Of a stretch of DNA of 64,000 nt, positions 1-9,379 are shown piece after piece. Each line of letters begins with the position of its first letter. Positions within the stretch are counted from its first letter, which is position 1. Source of the stretch: UBA1757 sp045627385 (GTDB taxonomy: Bacteria > Bacteroidota > Bacteroidia > Bacteroidales > UBA1402); the NCBI GenBank assembly GCA_045627385.1, contig JAZQNO010000023.1, positions 1 through 64,000 of the forward strand. Reading direction: 5' to 3'. The notes below the pieces were generated by a model that did no database searches, had not been told where the DNA came from, and saw only the letters and a program-made list of their open reading frames with translations. Made by a program: the position numbers and the translations under genes.

Positions 1-900
1 ACGATGAGCATGGTCTTCACCATCAACAATTCGCCTTTCTTCGGACGCGACGGCAAATTCGTCACCTCACGCCACATCCACGAGCGTCTCACCAGAGAGC
101 TCGACAAGAACCTGGCGCTCAGAGTGCAGAAGGATCCGGCAAACGATGTCTGGACGGTGTTCGGGCGCGGCGTGCTGCACCTTTCCGTCCTCATCGAGAC
201 CATGCGTCGCGAAGGCTACGAACTGCAGGTGGGCCAGCCCCGCGTCATCTTCAAGGAAATCGACGGCGTGCGTTGCGAACCTATCGAAGAAATGACCATC
301 AACGTGACGGAAGAAGCCGCCAGCAAGATGATTGACGCCGTCACCCGCCGCAAGGGCGAAATGGTCAGCATGGAAACCAAAAATGACCGTGTCCACCTTG
401 AATTCATGATTCCTTCCCGCGGCATCATCGGCCTGCGCAGCCAGTTGCTGACACTGTCGGCCGGCGAAGCTGTCATCGCCCACCGTTTCAAAGAATATCA
501 GCCCTACAAGGGCGAAATCGAGCACCGAACCAACGGCTCGCTCATCGCCATCGAAACCGGTGTGACAGTCGCATACGGCATGGACAAGCTACAAGACCGC
601 GGACGTTTCTTTGTGGCCCCCGGCGAAGAGGTATATGCCGGTCAGGTCGTGGGCGAACACGCCAAGGAAGGCGACTTGGTCATCAATGTAAACAAGACCA
701 AAAAACTGACCAACGTGCGCGCTTCGGGCACCGACGAAAAGGTCACGTTGCCGCCACCAATCGTCTTTTCGCTCGAAGAAGCTCTCGAATACATCAAGGA
801 AGACGAATACGTGGAAGTGACACCCAAGCACATGCGAATGAGGAAAATCATTCTCGACGAACTCGAACGCAAGCGGCTGGCCGCACGCAAAGCAGACTGA
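1..900 (+). CDS. typA: TypA/BipA ribosome-associated GTPase, C-terminal half (5' end outside window)
   Basis: The reading frame is already open at base 1, so only about the last 299 residues of a roughly 600-residue protein are present. The GTPase G domain lies outside the window. What remains matches the EF-G-like domain III and V region and the TypA-specific C-terminal domain, including the stretches SRGIIGLRSQLLTLSAGEA and AYGMDKLQDRGRFFV typical of BipA/TypA. Known role: a translational GTPase acting on the ribosome in stress and 50S biogenesis. It is followed by a promoter and secDF on the same strand. The identification is firm; only the start is missing. Confidence 0.95.
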   Translation, partial: TMSMVFTINNSPFFGRDGKFVTSRHIHERLTRELDKNLALRVQKDPANDVWTVFGRGVLHLSVLIETMRREGYELQVGQPRVIFKEIDGVRCEPIEEMTINVTEEAASKMIDAVTRRKGEMVSMETKNDRVHLEFMIPSRGIIGLRSQLLTLSAGEAVIAHRFKEYQPYKGEIEHRTNGSLIAIETGVTVAYGMDKLQDRGRFFVAPGEEVYAGQVVGEHAKEGDLVINVNKTKKLTNVRASGTDEKVTLPPPIVFSLEEALEYIKEDEYVEVTPKHMRMRKIILDELERKRLAARKAD

Positions 901-904
901 TATT

Positions 905-935
905 TTTGAATTGTTCGAAATTAGTTCTATCTTTG
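905..935 (+). promoter_or_regulatory. Bacteroidota-type promoter for secDF
   Basis: A TTTG at 905-908 is followed after exactly 19 bases by TATCTTTG at 928-935. This matches the Bacteroidota -33/-7 pattern TTTG-N19-TAnnTTTG and lies 40 bases before the secDF start. Confidence 0.8.
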
Positions 936-975
936 CGCGCTTAACGCGAACAATTATCAATTAACACTCATCTAT

Positions 976-3942
976 ATGCAAAACAAAGGATTTGTTAGAC
1001 TCATCGCCATCTGCCTGGCTCTTGTATGCCTGTTCTATCTGTCGTTCACCTTTGCGACAAGCGGCGTCAACAAGAAAGCCAAAGAATATGGCCAGGGCAA
1101 TGAGCAACTGGAACGCGTTTATCTGGACTCCATTGCTCAAGAAAACATCTATTTAGGCTACACTTTCAAGGAGTGCCAATCCAAGGAGCTGAACCTCGGT
1201 CTTGATCTGAAGGGCGGTATGAACGTCATTTTGGAGCTGTCGATTCCCGACGTTCTGAAGTCTCTTTCCGGCAACAACCTCGACGCCAATTTCAACAAGG
1301 CCCTCGCATCCGCTTCGCGCCGTCAGACTGAAACCAACCGCGACTATATCGACCTGTTCGTCGAAGAATACAAGGCTCTCGACGAGGGTGCCCGTCTTTC
1401 GGCCATTTTCAGCACGTTCGAAATGAAAGGACGCATCGACCCGACCACTTCCGACGAAGATGTCATCAAGGTTCTCCGCGAAGATGTCCAGAGCGCCATC
1501 GACAACTCGTTCAACGTGCTGCGTACCCGTATCGACCGTTTCGGTGTGGTTCAGCCCAACATTCAGCGACTCGAAACCAACGGCCGCATCTTGATTGAAC
1601 TTCCCGGCATCAAGGAGCCCGAGCGTGTCCGCAAACTCCTTCAGGGTTCCGCCAATTTGGAATTCTGGGAGACCTACAACCTGACCGACATCTATCAGAA
1701 CCTCATCGATGCCAACTCTGTCATCCGCGATCTCAACGCCGCTGCCGCTCCCGCTGAGGAGGCCGCAGTTGAAGAAAAGAGCGAAGAAGCCAAGGATGAC
1801 CTGCTGGCCGAAGTCGGTGGCGAAGAGGAACAGAGCGAAGAACAGTCTCTGGAAGAATGGAAGAAGTCTTATCCTCTCTTCTCGGTTCTGCAGATCAACC
1901 AGAGCGCCAGCGGCGTGGGCTTCGGTCCTCTCGTAGGTTACGCTCTTGGCCGCGACACTGCCAAGGTCAACGAGTATCTGGCTATGCGTCAGGTGCGCGA
2001 CCTGCTGCCCCGCGACCTGAAGTTTGTCTGGTCGGTCAAATCCGTCAGCGAAGACACTCCTCTGTTCGAACTGGTTGCCCTCAAGGTCAGCAACCGCGAC
2101 GGCAGTGCCGCCATGGCCGGTGACGTCATCACCGATGCACGCGACAATTTCGAACAGACCACCGGACGTGTGGTTGTCGACATGGAGATGAACGCCGAGG
2201 GCTCCAAGACTTGGGCCCGTCTGACCAAAGACAACATCGGCAAGAGCGTTGCCATCGTCCTCGACAACTATGTATACTCTTATCCGACCGTTCAGTGCGA
2301 AATCACCGGAGGACGCAGCCAGATCTCCGGCCACTTCACCGTAGAAGAGGCCAAAGACTTGGCCAACGTACTGAAATCCGGTAAGATGCCGGCTCCCGCC
2401 CGCATCGTCCAGGAAGATGTCGTAGGTCCGTCGCTGGGTCAGGAAGCCATCCACAGCGGTCTGATTTCCTTCATCATCGCCTTCCTGCTCGTGCTTGCCT
2501 ACATGGTATTCTTCTACGGATGGAAGGCCGGTCTCATCGCCGACTTCGCCCTGCTCTGCAACGTCTTCTTCCTGTTCGGTATCCTGGCATCCTTCCAGGC
2601 CGTCCTCACCCTTCCCGGTATCGCCGGTATCGTGCTGACGCTGGGTATGGCCGTCGATGCCAACGTGCTTATCTACGAGCGCATCAAGGAAGAGCTCAAG
2701 AGTGGCAAAAACATCAAGAAAGCCATTTACGAAGGTTACCGCATGGCCTTCTCAGCCATCTTCGACGCCAACCTGACCACCCTGCTCACCGGTGTCGTTC
2801 TGTTTGTCTTCGGTACAGGCCCCATCAAAGGTTTTGCCACCACTCTCATCATCGGTATCCTCACCTCGTTCTTCTGCGGTGTCTTCCTGACCCGACTGAT
2901 CTACACCGAGGCTATGGAAAGAGACAAGATGCAGGATCTCACTTTCACCACCAAGGTATCCAAAGGTTTCCTGCAGAACCCGCACTATGAGTTCATCGGC
3001 AAACGCAAAATCGGTTACATCCTCAGCTGCTGCTTCGCCGTCATCGCCATCCTCTCTCTCTGCGTCCGCGGTCTGAGCCAAGGCATCGACTTCTCCGGTG
3101 GCCGCAACTACGTCGTCCGCTTCGAACAGCCGGTTTCGACCGAAACCCTCACCGACGATCTGAGCGCAGTCTTCGGCGACGCCTCCATGTCGGTCATCAC
3201 CATCGGCAACGAGAATCAGGTCCGCATCTCCACCAACTACAAGATCAACGAGACGTACGAAGAACTTGACGCTGAAATCGTCAACATGATGTACACCGCC
3301 CTGCAGCAATATCTGCCCGAAGACCTTTCGGAGAACGATTTTGCCAACAACAGCATCGTATCGTCCCAGAAGGTCGGCCCGACAATGGCTTCCGACATCA
3401 AGATTTCGGCAATTTGGGCTGTCTGCATCGCCATTCTGGTCATCTTCCTCTACATCCTGTTGCGTTTCCGCAATGTCGCCTTCTCGGTCGGTGTAGTCGT
3501 ATCTCTGTTCCACACGGTACTCTTCATCTTCGGTTGCTACTCCATCTTCTACGGTATCCTGCCCTTCTCGATGGAAGTCGACCAAACGTTCATCGCCTGT
3601 ATCCTGACCATCGTTGGTTATGCCGTCAACGATACGGTTGTTGTGTTCGACCGTGTGCGTGAAGTGACCTCCAACTATCCGAAGCGCCATCTGAAACTGA
3701 CGATGACCCAGGCTATGAATACAACCCTGCTGCGTACCTTCAGCACTTCGTTGAGTACCGCCATCGTACTGATTGCCATCTTGTTCTTCGGAGGCAACAG
3801 CATCCAAGGTTTCGCATTCGGTCTGCTGATGGGTGTCATCATCGGCACTTACGGTACGCTGTTCATCGCTTGCCCGCTGGCATATGATGTTCAGAAGTCC
3901 ATGAAGAAATTCTCCGACGAACCTGCCATTGACGAAGAATAA
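976..3942 (+). CDS. secDF: SecD-SecF fusion, protein translocase accessory subunit
   Basis: This 988-residue RND-type membrane protein helps the SecYEG translocon by pulling exported proteins through with the proton-motive force. The SecD part occupies roughly residues 1-660: an N-terminal membrane helix, a P1 periplasmic region containing LGLDLKGGMNV, and the helix bundle with LTLGMAVDANVLIYERIKEE. The SecF part starts near residue 675 with GIDFSGGRNYVVRF and ends in a second bundle with VGYAVNDTVVVFDRVRE. The single-chain fusion is normal for Bacteroidota. An acidic, low-complexity insert rich in Glu and Ala lies near residues 255-295. ATG start 41 bases downstream of a clear promoter. Confidence 0.97.
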   Translation: MQNKGFVRLIAICLALVCLFYLSFTFATSGVNKKAKEYGQGNEQLERVYLDSIAQENIYLGYTFKECQSKELNLGLDLKGGMNVILELSIPDVLKSLSGNNLDANFNKALASASRRQTETNRDYIDLFVEEYKALDEGARLSAIFSTFEMKGRIDPTTSDEDVIKVLREDVQSAIDNSFNVLRTRIDRFGVVQPNIQRLETNGRILIELPGIKEPERVRKLLQGSANLEFWETYNLTDIYQNLIDANSVIRDLNAAAAPAEEAAVEEKSEEAKDDLLAEVGGEEEQSEEQSLEEWKKSYPLFSVLQINQSASGVGFGPLVGYALGRDTAKVNEYLAMRQVRDLLPRDLKFVWSVKSVSEDTPLFELVALKVSNRDGSAAMAGDVITDARDNFEQTTGRVVVDMEMNAEGSKTWARLTKDNIGKSVAIVLDNYVYSYPTVQCEITGGRSQISGHFTVEEAKDLANVLKSGKMPAPARIVQEDVVGPSLGQEAIHSGLISFIIAFLLVLAYMVFFYGWKAGLIADFALLCNVFFLFGILASFQAVLTLPGIAGIVLTLGMAVDANVLIYERIKEELKSGKNIKKAIYEGYRMAFSAIFDANLTTLLTGVVLFVFGTGPIKGFATTLIIGILTSFFCGVFLTRLIYTEAMERDKMQDLTFTTKVSKGFLQNPHYEFIGKRKIGYILSCCFAVIAILSLCVRGLSQGIDFSGGRNYVVRFEQPVSTETLTDDLSAVFGDASMSVITIGNENQVRISTNYKINETYEELDAEIVNMMYTALQQYLPEDLSENDFANNSIVSSQKVGPTMASDIKISAIWAVCIAILVIFLYILLRFRNVAFSVGVVVSLFHTVLFIFGCYSIFYGILPFSMEVDQTFIACILTIVGYAVNDTVVVFDRVREVTSNYPKRHLKLTMTQAMNTTLLRTFSTSLSTAIVLIAILFFGGNSIQGFAFGLLMGVIIGTYGTLFIACPLAYDVQKSMKKFSDEPAIDEE

Positions 3943-3960
3943 TCAACATTAACCCTATAG

Positions 3961-3995
3961 AAAAGGCCTGTGCTGCAAGGTGCAGGCCTTTTTAA
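3961..3995 (+). terminator. Rho-independent terminator after secDF
   Basis: Perfect 10-bp inverted repeat AAAAGGCCTG (3961-3970) / CAGGCCTTTT (3983-3992), a 12-base loop, and a continuing T-rich tail. It lies 18 bases after the secDF stop and just before trpS. Confidence 0.85.
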
Positions 3996-4003
3996 TTAGA
4001 ACT

Positions 4004-4993
4004 ATGGATACAGTATTAAGCGGCATCCGTGCCACCGGCCACCTTCATCTAGGTAACTATTTCGGTGCCCTCCGCAACTTTGTGCGCATGCAACAGGAGA
4101 ACCGTTGCTTCTTCTTCATCGCCGACTATCATTCGCTCACCACTCATCCCGACCCGACAGCTCTTCATAGCAATGTAAAGGATATCCTTTGCGAGTATCT
4201 GGCTGCCGGAATCGATCCGGAAACGGCCACCATCTATGTGCAGAGCGATGTGCCCGAAACCGTCGAGCTCTACCTTCTGCTCAACATGCACGCCTATCTT
4301 GGCGAACTGTCCAAGACTGTCTCTTTCAAGGAAAAGGCCCGCAAGCAGCCGCAGAATGTCAATGCCGGCCTGCTGACCTATCCCACCCTGATGGCCGCCG
4401 ACATCTTGGTGCACAATGCCGACAAGGTGCCCGTTGGAAAAGACCAGGAACAGCATCTGGAGCTCACCCGCCTGTTTGCCCGCCGTTTCAACAACCTATA
4501 TCAGGTGGACTATTTCAAGGAGCCCGCAGCCTACAATTTCGGTCAGGAACTCATCAAGATTCCCGGACTCGACGGAAGCGGCAAGATGGGTAAGAGCGAA
4601 GGCAACTGCGTCTATCTCTGCGACGACCCTAAGGTGATTCAAAAAAAGGTGATGAAGGCTCTGACCGATCAGGGACCGACCGAAATGAACCAGCCCAAGC
4701 CTGAGTGCATCGAGAACCTGTTCACCATCATGAAGGCTGTCTCCACGCCCGACACGCTGGATTATTTCAACGAGAAATGGAACAATTGTGAAATCCGCTA
4801 CGGAGACATGAAAAAGCAGCTGGCTGCCGACATCATCGCCTTCACGACACCGATTCGTGAACGTTACCAGTCGATTGTCGACGATGCCGATTATCTTCAC
4901 CGCGTCACTAAAATGGGTGCCGAACGTGCCCGCGAAAGCGCCGCCAAAACCGTGCGCGAGGTGCGCGAAATAATGGGTATCAAGCCTTTCTGA
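4004..4993 (+). CDS. trpS: Tryptophanyl-tRNA synthetase
   Basis: Class I aminoacyl-tRNA synthetase that charges tRNA-Trp. The HIGH-type motif is in SGIRATGHLHLGNYFGALRN at the N-terminus and the KMSKS-type motif is KMGKS in DGSGKMGKSEGN. I chose the ATG at 4004, giving 329 residues, the usual length for the family. An upstream in-frame TTG at 3980 would start inside the secDF terminator hairpin. No separate promoter is obvious between the terminator and the start. A GT2 gene follows after a single base. Confidence 0.96.
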   Translation: MDTVLSGIRATGHLHLGNYFGALRNFVRMQQENRCFFFIADYHSLTTHPDPTALHSNVKDILCEYLAAGIDPETATIYVQSDVPETVELYLLLNMHAYLGELSKTVSFKEKARKQPQNVNAGLLTYPTLMAADILVHNADKVPVGKDQEQHLELTRLFARRFNNLYQVDYFKEPAAYNFGQELIKIPGLDGSGKMGKSEGNCVYLCDDPKVIQKKVMKALTDQGPTEMNQPKPECIENLFTIMKAVSTPDTLDYFNEKWNNCEIRYGDMKKQLAADIIAFTTPIRERYQSIVDDADYLHRVTKMGAERARESAAKTVREVREIMGIKPF

Positions 4994-4994
4994 C

Positions 4995-6281
4995 GTGAGG
5001 CCCGCGCTTCACATAGCCATACCGGCCATGGACGAGGCAGAGAATCTGCCGCGTACCATGGCTGCCTTGTTTTCCCAGGTCTACGACGGTCCTTGGCACG
5101 TCTATGTCTGCGTGAACCAGCCCGACGAATACTGGTCGGACGAGGCCGGTCATTTCGAGGGGTTCGGCGAAGCGTCGGAAGTGTCGCAGCGACATCGGAT
5201 CTGCGAAAACAACCGGCAGACCATGGAATACCTCCGAAGCCTGTGTCCCTGCCAAGTCAGTCTCATCGACCGTAGTTCGCCCGGACTTGGCTGGCAAGGC
5301 AAGAAACGAGGTGTAGGTTGGGCACGCAAGGTGCTGTTCGACCACATTCTGAGTCTGGCCGACGAGCGCGACATCATCCTCAGTCTCGATGCCGACACGC
5401 TGGTCGGTCCGGGCTATCTGCAACATGTGGCGGCTGTCTTCGAAGGCGATGCGCTCCACCATCCTTTGGTGGGACTTGGCAAGTGCCGCAAGGACGAAAC
5501 TCCGTCTGCCCTGTCGCTTCCGTATCGGCATCCCGAGACCGGTAGCGAAGACATCGACCGGGCCATGCTCCACTACGAGATTTACATGCGTCTGCACCTG
5601 CTGCAGCTGATGCGCATCGGTTCGCCTTATGCCTTCACGGCCATAGGGTCTGCCATTGCGCTGAGAGCAAGCGCCTTGAGACGCATCGGAAGCATCACTC
5701 CCACCCGCAGCGGAGAAGATTTCTATCTGCTTCAGAAAGTGTGCAAGACCGGTCTGCTGAGCAATTGGTGCCAGGAAACCGTCGAGCCGGCCACTCGGTT
5801 TTCGAGCCGCGTCTGCTTCGGCACCGGGCCAGCACTCATTCGCGGAGCGCAAAACGACTGGGAAGGCTATCCCATTTTTCCAGCATCGTTGTACAACATT
5901 GTCGCAGAGGCATATAAGGCTATTCCACAACTGATGGAAGGTCCCTGTCCCGACAATGGATTTCTAAATTATCTGACAGCCGGTCAGAAGGACGATTTTT
6001 GGAAACCTTTGAGAAATCAGCATCACGATCTGGCTCATTTCACACAAGCTTTCCACGAGAAAGCCGATGCGCTGAGAATTCTCCAATACTTGAAACTGAA
6101 GGAAAAAGAAGGCCGTCTGCCAGGCGGCACTCAGGAAGGCGACAGCCTGCGCGAAGACCTCCGACTGTTCGGTTCAAGCATCGGATTTCCTTTTTCCAAT
6201 CTGCAGGAAGCGCCTTTGGCTTGCCTGCGCGAATTGCGTCAGGATCTTTTTGAGAAAGAAATGCGGTTTCGCAGACAATAG
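4995..6281 (+). CDS. GT2-type (GT-A fold) glycosyltransferase
   Basis: The N-terminus (HIAIPAMDEAENLPRTMAAL) and the DxD motif in SLDADTLVGPGYL identify a nucleotide-sugar-dependent GT-A glycosyltransferase of the GT2 type. An acidic GEDFYLL motif further on probably holds the catalytic base. The protein is 428 residues and no membrane helix is evident. GTG start one base after the trpS stop, so the two are probably co-transcribed. Its 3' end overlaps the convergent CPBP gene by 43 bases. Sugar donor and acceptor cannot be read from the sequence. Confidence 0.8.
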   Translation: MRPALHIAIPAMDEAENLPRTMAALFSQVYDGPWHVYVCVNQPDEYWSDEAGHFEGFGEASEVSQRHRICENNRQTMEYLRSLCPCQVSLIDRSSPGLGWQGKKRGVGWARKVLFDHILSLADERDIILSLDADTLVGPGYLQHVAAVFEGDALHHPLVGLGKCRKDETPSALSLPYRHPETGSEDIDRAMLHYEIYMRLHLLQLMRIGSPYAFTAIGSAIALRASALRRIGSITPTRSGEDFYLLQKVCKTGLLSNWCQETVEPATRFSSRVCFGTGPALIRGAQNDWEGYPIFPASLYNIVAEAYKAIPQLMEGPCPDNGFLNYLTAGQKDDFWKPLRNQHHDLAHFTQAFHEKADALRILQYLKLKEKEGRLPGGTQEGDSLREDLRLFGSSIGFPFSNLQEAPLACLRELRQDLFEKEMRFRRQ

Positions 6282-7213
6282 GCAATAGCGGACAGAAGGA
6301 CGGCCGAAACCAGACTCATCCACCATTGGCTGCCTGTACCGAAAGACTCGCCGAACGATTCGGGAATCCATGAACGGTTTTCGGCAAAAACCAAAGCGAC
6401 GGAAATGGCGTTGTTGGTAAAGTGCGCCACAACGGGCACCCACAGGCTGCCGGTCCAATATAGCAGGTATCCCAGCCAGACGCCCAACAGCATACGCGGC
6501 AGAAAGCCGAAAAACTGGAAATGCATCGCACTGAAAAGGATGGCTGTCAGCCAAATGGAGAGATGCATCGAACGGCGGCTGATTCGGTCGGGGCCGGAGC
6601 GGCGGACGCTCAAGCCCTCGCCGACGATACGCAGGACGGCTCCGCGGAAAAGCAGTTCTTCGGACAGTCCCGGAAGCGCCGCGATGACAGCCAGATTCAG
6701 CAGAAAACGTGTCCAGGAAGTGCCGCCGGTGAGGAGTTCCGTAACTTCGGCCGCATTGTCTTCCATGTTACGGAAGACCTCTTCCAAGGCGGAAAGGCAG
6801 GCCGGCAGATGCCAGGTTTCATTCCAAGATACCAGCCAGTTGATGAGCGGAGAAGCCACCACGATGCTCAGGACGGCGAGCAGGAAGTCTGCCGGCCGGA
6901 GGCCGGCAGATGTACGGGTTTCGGCAAGGCGGACATTGAGAAAGAGACGGACTGGCCGACGGGCGTAGTGGGCCAGCAGCACTGGAGGAAGCGCAAAGGC
7001 GAGCAAGGTCTGAAGTCCCTGCATGAGAAGGAGACAGCCCATAGATGACGACATGGCATTGAGCGCCTCGGCCAGCGAACCGCCTTGGAAAACCATAGCA
7101 ATCAGCACGGTCAGGACATAAGTCAGCAGCACGCCCAGCAGCATCAGAATCAGGAGAAGGACGGCCCGGGAGACAAAACGGTCATAGACAGCTTTCTTCA
7201 TACACTCTTTCAT
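6239..7213 (-). CDS. CPBP-family intramembrane metalloprotease (CAAX/Abi type)
   Basis: Hydrophobic protein of about 324 residues with several membrane segments. It carries the CPBP signature: a glutamate pair in GLSEELLFRG (residues 183-191), then a His in AILFSAMHFQFFGFLPRML, then WVPVVAHFTNN. These are the metal-binding/catalytic motifs of the Rce1-like family. Known members process prenylated proteins or act in bacteriocin self-immunity; the substrate here is unknown. Starts at 7213 and 7201 are both plausible (MKECMKK). The 3' end overlaps the convergent glycosyltransferase gene. Confidence 0.88.
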   Translation of the reverse strand: MKECMKKAVYDRFVSRAVLLLILMLLGVLLTYVLTVLIAMVFQGGSLAEALNAMSSSMGCLLLMQGLQTLLAFALPPVLLAHYARRPVRLFLNVRLAETRTSAGLRPADFLLAVLSIVVASPLINWLVSWNETWHLPACLSALEEVFRNMEDNAAEVTELLTGGTSWTRFLLNLAVIAALPGLSEELLFRGAVLRIVGEGLSVRRSGPDRISRRSMHLSIWLTAILFSAMHFQFFGFLPRMLLGVWLGYLLYWTGSLWVPVVAHFTNNAISVALVFAENRSWIPESFGESFGTGSQWWMSLVSAVLLSAIAYCLRNRISFSKRS

Positions 7214-7226
7214 TTTTCGGATGAGA

Positions 7227-7234
7227 CAAAGATA
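7227..7234 (-). promoter_or_regulatory. -7 element upstream of the CPBP protease gene
   Basis: CAAAGATA on the plus strand reads TATCTTTG on the minus strand, matching TAnnTTTG, 14 bases before the CPBP start. No convincing -33 element was found. Confidence 0.45.
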
Positions 7235-7257
7235 GGAAAAACCACAGAAAAAGGCTC

Positions 7258-7288
7258 TTGACTATTCAAAAGATAAAGCGTAATTTTG
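7258..7288 (+). promoter_or_regulatory. Promoter for tig-clpP-clpX
   Basis: TTG at 7258-7260, a 20-base spacer and TAATTTTG at 7281-7288 match the Bacteroidota pattern. The start of tig is 63 bases downstream. Confidence 0.7.
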
Positions 7289-7351
7289 CGACTCATATAA
7301 TATGTCGTAGAAGACTCCATTCGAAATCAATATAATTATCAAGAAATCAAT

Positions 7352-8695
7352 ATGAACGTAGAAAAAATCGTCGTTGACGCCGTCAATGCACAGATCAAAA
7401 TCAATCTGGAAAAAGCTGATTACGCAGAGAAAGTCGAGAAGACTTTGAAATCCTATCGTCAGAAGGCCAATGTTCCGGGTTTCCGCCCCGGCATGGTTCC
7501 TATGGGACTCATCAAGAAGATGTACGGCAAAGCCGTCACCGCTGAAGAAGTGAACAAAGTCCTGTCGGAAGCTCTCTTCGGCTACATCAAAGACAACAAT
7601 CTCAACATTCTGGGCGAACCTCTTCCTGCCGAAGAGCACGAAGCTCAGGACCTCGACACTCAGGAAAGCCTTGAATTCGTATTCGACGTCGCTCTGGCTC
7701 CCGAGTTCGAATACACGCTCAACAAGCGCGACAGCATTCCCTATTACACCATCTCCGTCACCGACGAAATGGCCGACACTCAAGTCAGATCCTACGCTTC
7801 GCGCGGCGGCAAGTACGAGAAGGTCGAAGAGGCCCAGAGCGGCGACTCCATCAAGGGCGAGCTCGTGGAAATCACCGACGATGCCGATGCTGTACGCATC
7901 GAAGACGCTCTCATCCTGCCCAGCTACTTCAAGAACGAAGAGCAGAAGGCCAAGATGAACGGCGTGAAGATTGGCGACGTCGTCACCTGGAACCCCTACA
8001 TCGCCAACGACGGTGCCGAAGCCGAACTGGCTTCCCTGCTGCGCCTGCCGAAGGAAAAAGCCGTTCAGGTGAAGTCCGATTTCAATTTCACCGTCAAGGA
8101 AATCACCCGCTACGTCGACGGCGAGCTCAACCAGGAGCTGTTCGACCAGATTTACGGTGAAGGTGCCGTCAAGAGCGAGGCAGAGTTCCGCGCCCGCGTG
8201 AAGGAAGACATCGCCGCCCAGTTCGCCCCTGAAAGCGACTACCGCTTCATGATCGATGCCGAGAAGGCTCTGGTGAAGAAGATGAAGGACGTTCAGTTCC
8301 CCGAAGCTTTCCTGAAACGCTGGCTGCTCACCGTGGACAAGGAAAAGACCGCCGAGAAGATTGACGCCGAAATGCCCGAAATGATCGAACAGCTCAAGTG
8401 GCAGCTGCTTAAGGAGGACATCATCAAGAAAAATGACCTCAAGATTGAAGAAGCCGACCTGCTGGAGACCGCCAAGAAGATCACCAAGGCCCAGTTCGCC
8501 CAGTACGGCATGGCCAACATCCCCGACGAACTGCTCGCCAACTACGCCAAGGAAATGATGTCCAAGCCCGAATCGCAGCGCAACATCCAGGATCAGGCCA
8601 TGAGCGCCAAGGTCGCCGATTTCCTGAAGGGTGCCGTCAAACTCAACCCCAAGGAAGTTTCCGTAGAAGAATTCAACAAACTTTTCGAAAAATAA
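7352..8695 (+). CDS. tig: Trigger factor, ribosome-bound chaperone
   Basis: This 447-residue protein has the N-terminal ribosome-docking signature in VPGFRPGMVPMGLIKKMYG (GFRxGxxP), a middle PPIase-like region and a long helical C-terminal chaperone domain. It folds nascent proteins at the exit tunnel. It is the first gene of the conserved tig-clpP-clpX cluster, with clpP starting one base after its stop. The PPIase-like segment is divergent, as is common in Bacteroidota. Confidence 0.95.
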   Translation: MNVEKIVVDAVNAQIKINLEKADYAEKVEKTLKSYRQKANVPGFRPGMVPMGLIKKMYGKAVTAEEVNKVLSEALFGYIKDNNLNILGEPLPAEEHEAQDLDTQESLEFVFDVALAPEFEYTLNKRDSIPYYTISVTDEMADTQVRSYASRGGKYEKVEEAQSGDSIKGELVEITDDADAVRIEDALILPSYFKNEEQKAKMNGVKIGDVVTWNPYIANDGAEAELASLLRLPKEKAVQVKSDFNFTVKEITRYVDGELNQELFDQIYGEGAVKSEAEFRARVKEDIAAQFAPESDYRFMIDAEKALVKKMKDVQFPEAFLKRWLLTVDKEKTAEKIDAEMPEMIEQLKWQLLKEDIIKKNDLKIEEADLLETAKKITKAQFAQYGMANIPDELLANYAKEMMSKPESQRNIQDQAMSAKVADFLKGAVKLNPKEVSVEEFNKLFEK

Positions 8696-8696
8696 C

Positions 8697-9377
8697 ATGA
8701 ATAGCGATTTCCGCAAATTTGCCGTCGGCCATCTAGGCATGAATGGCTTGGCTCTCGACCAGTATGCCAAGGTGATGGACCAGTCGGGTTACATCAACCC
8801 GACCATCATCGAAGAACGTCAACTCAACGTGGCACAGATGGATGTGTTCTCCCGTCTGATGATGGACCGTATCATCTTTCTGGGCACGCAGGTGGACGAC
8901 TACACGGCCAACGTGGTTCAGGCCCAACTGCTCTACCTCGACTCATCCGATCCAGGCAAGGATATCTCGCTGTACCTCAACTCTCCCGGCGGCAGCGTAT
9001 ATGCCGGACTGGGCATCTACGACACGATGCAATTCGTTTCGAGCGACGTATCGACCATCTGCACCGGCATGGCCGCTTCCATGGCCGCCGTGCTGCTGGT
9101 AGCCGGAGCGAAGGGCAAGCGATTTGCCCTCCAGCACTCGCGCGTGATGATTCATCAGCCGATGGGTGGAATGCAGGGTCAGGCTTCGGATATGGAAATC
9201 ACTGTACGTGAAATTCAGAAACTCAAGAACGAGCTCTACACCATCATTTCCGACCATTCCGGCCAGACGCTCGAACAGATTGAGAAGGATTCTGATCGCG
9301 ACTATTGGATGACCGCTCAGGAAGCCAAGGATTACGGTATGATCGATGCGGTGTTGAGCCGTAAATCTTCCAAATAG
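8697..9377 (+). CDS. clpP: ATP-dependent Clp protease proteolytic subunit ClpP
   Basis: Serine peptidase of family S14, 226 residues. The catalytic triad is visible: Ser128 in CTGMAASMAAVLL, His153 in HSRVMIHQPMGG and Asp202 in DSDRDYWMT. The SPGGSV oxyanion-hole region lies near residues 96-101. It forms the tetradecameric degradation chamber that works with ClpX, encoded two bases downstream. Confidence 0.97.
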   Translation: MNSDFRKFAVGHLGMNGLALDQYAKVMDQSGYINPTIIEERQLNVAQMDVFSRLMMDRIIFLGTQVDDYTANVVQAQLLYLDSSDPGKDISLYLNSPGGSVYAGLGIYDTMQFVSSDVSTICTGMAASMAAVLLVAGAKGKRFALQHSRVMIHQPMGGMQGQASDMEITVREIQKLKNELYTIISDHSGQTLEQIEKDSDRDYWMTAQEAKDYGMIDAVLSRKSSK

Positions 9378-9379
9378 AC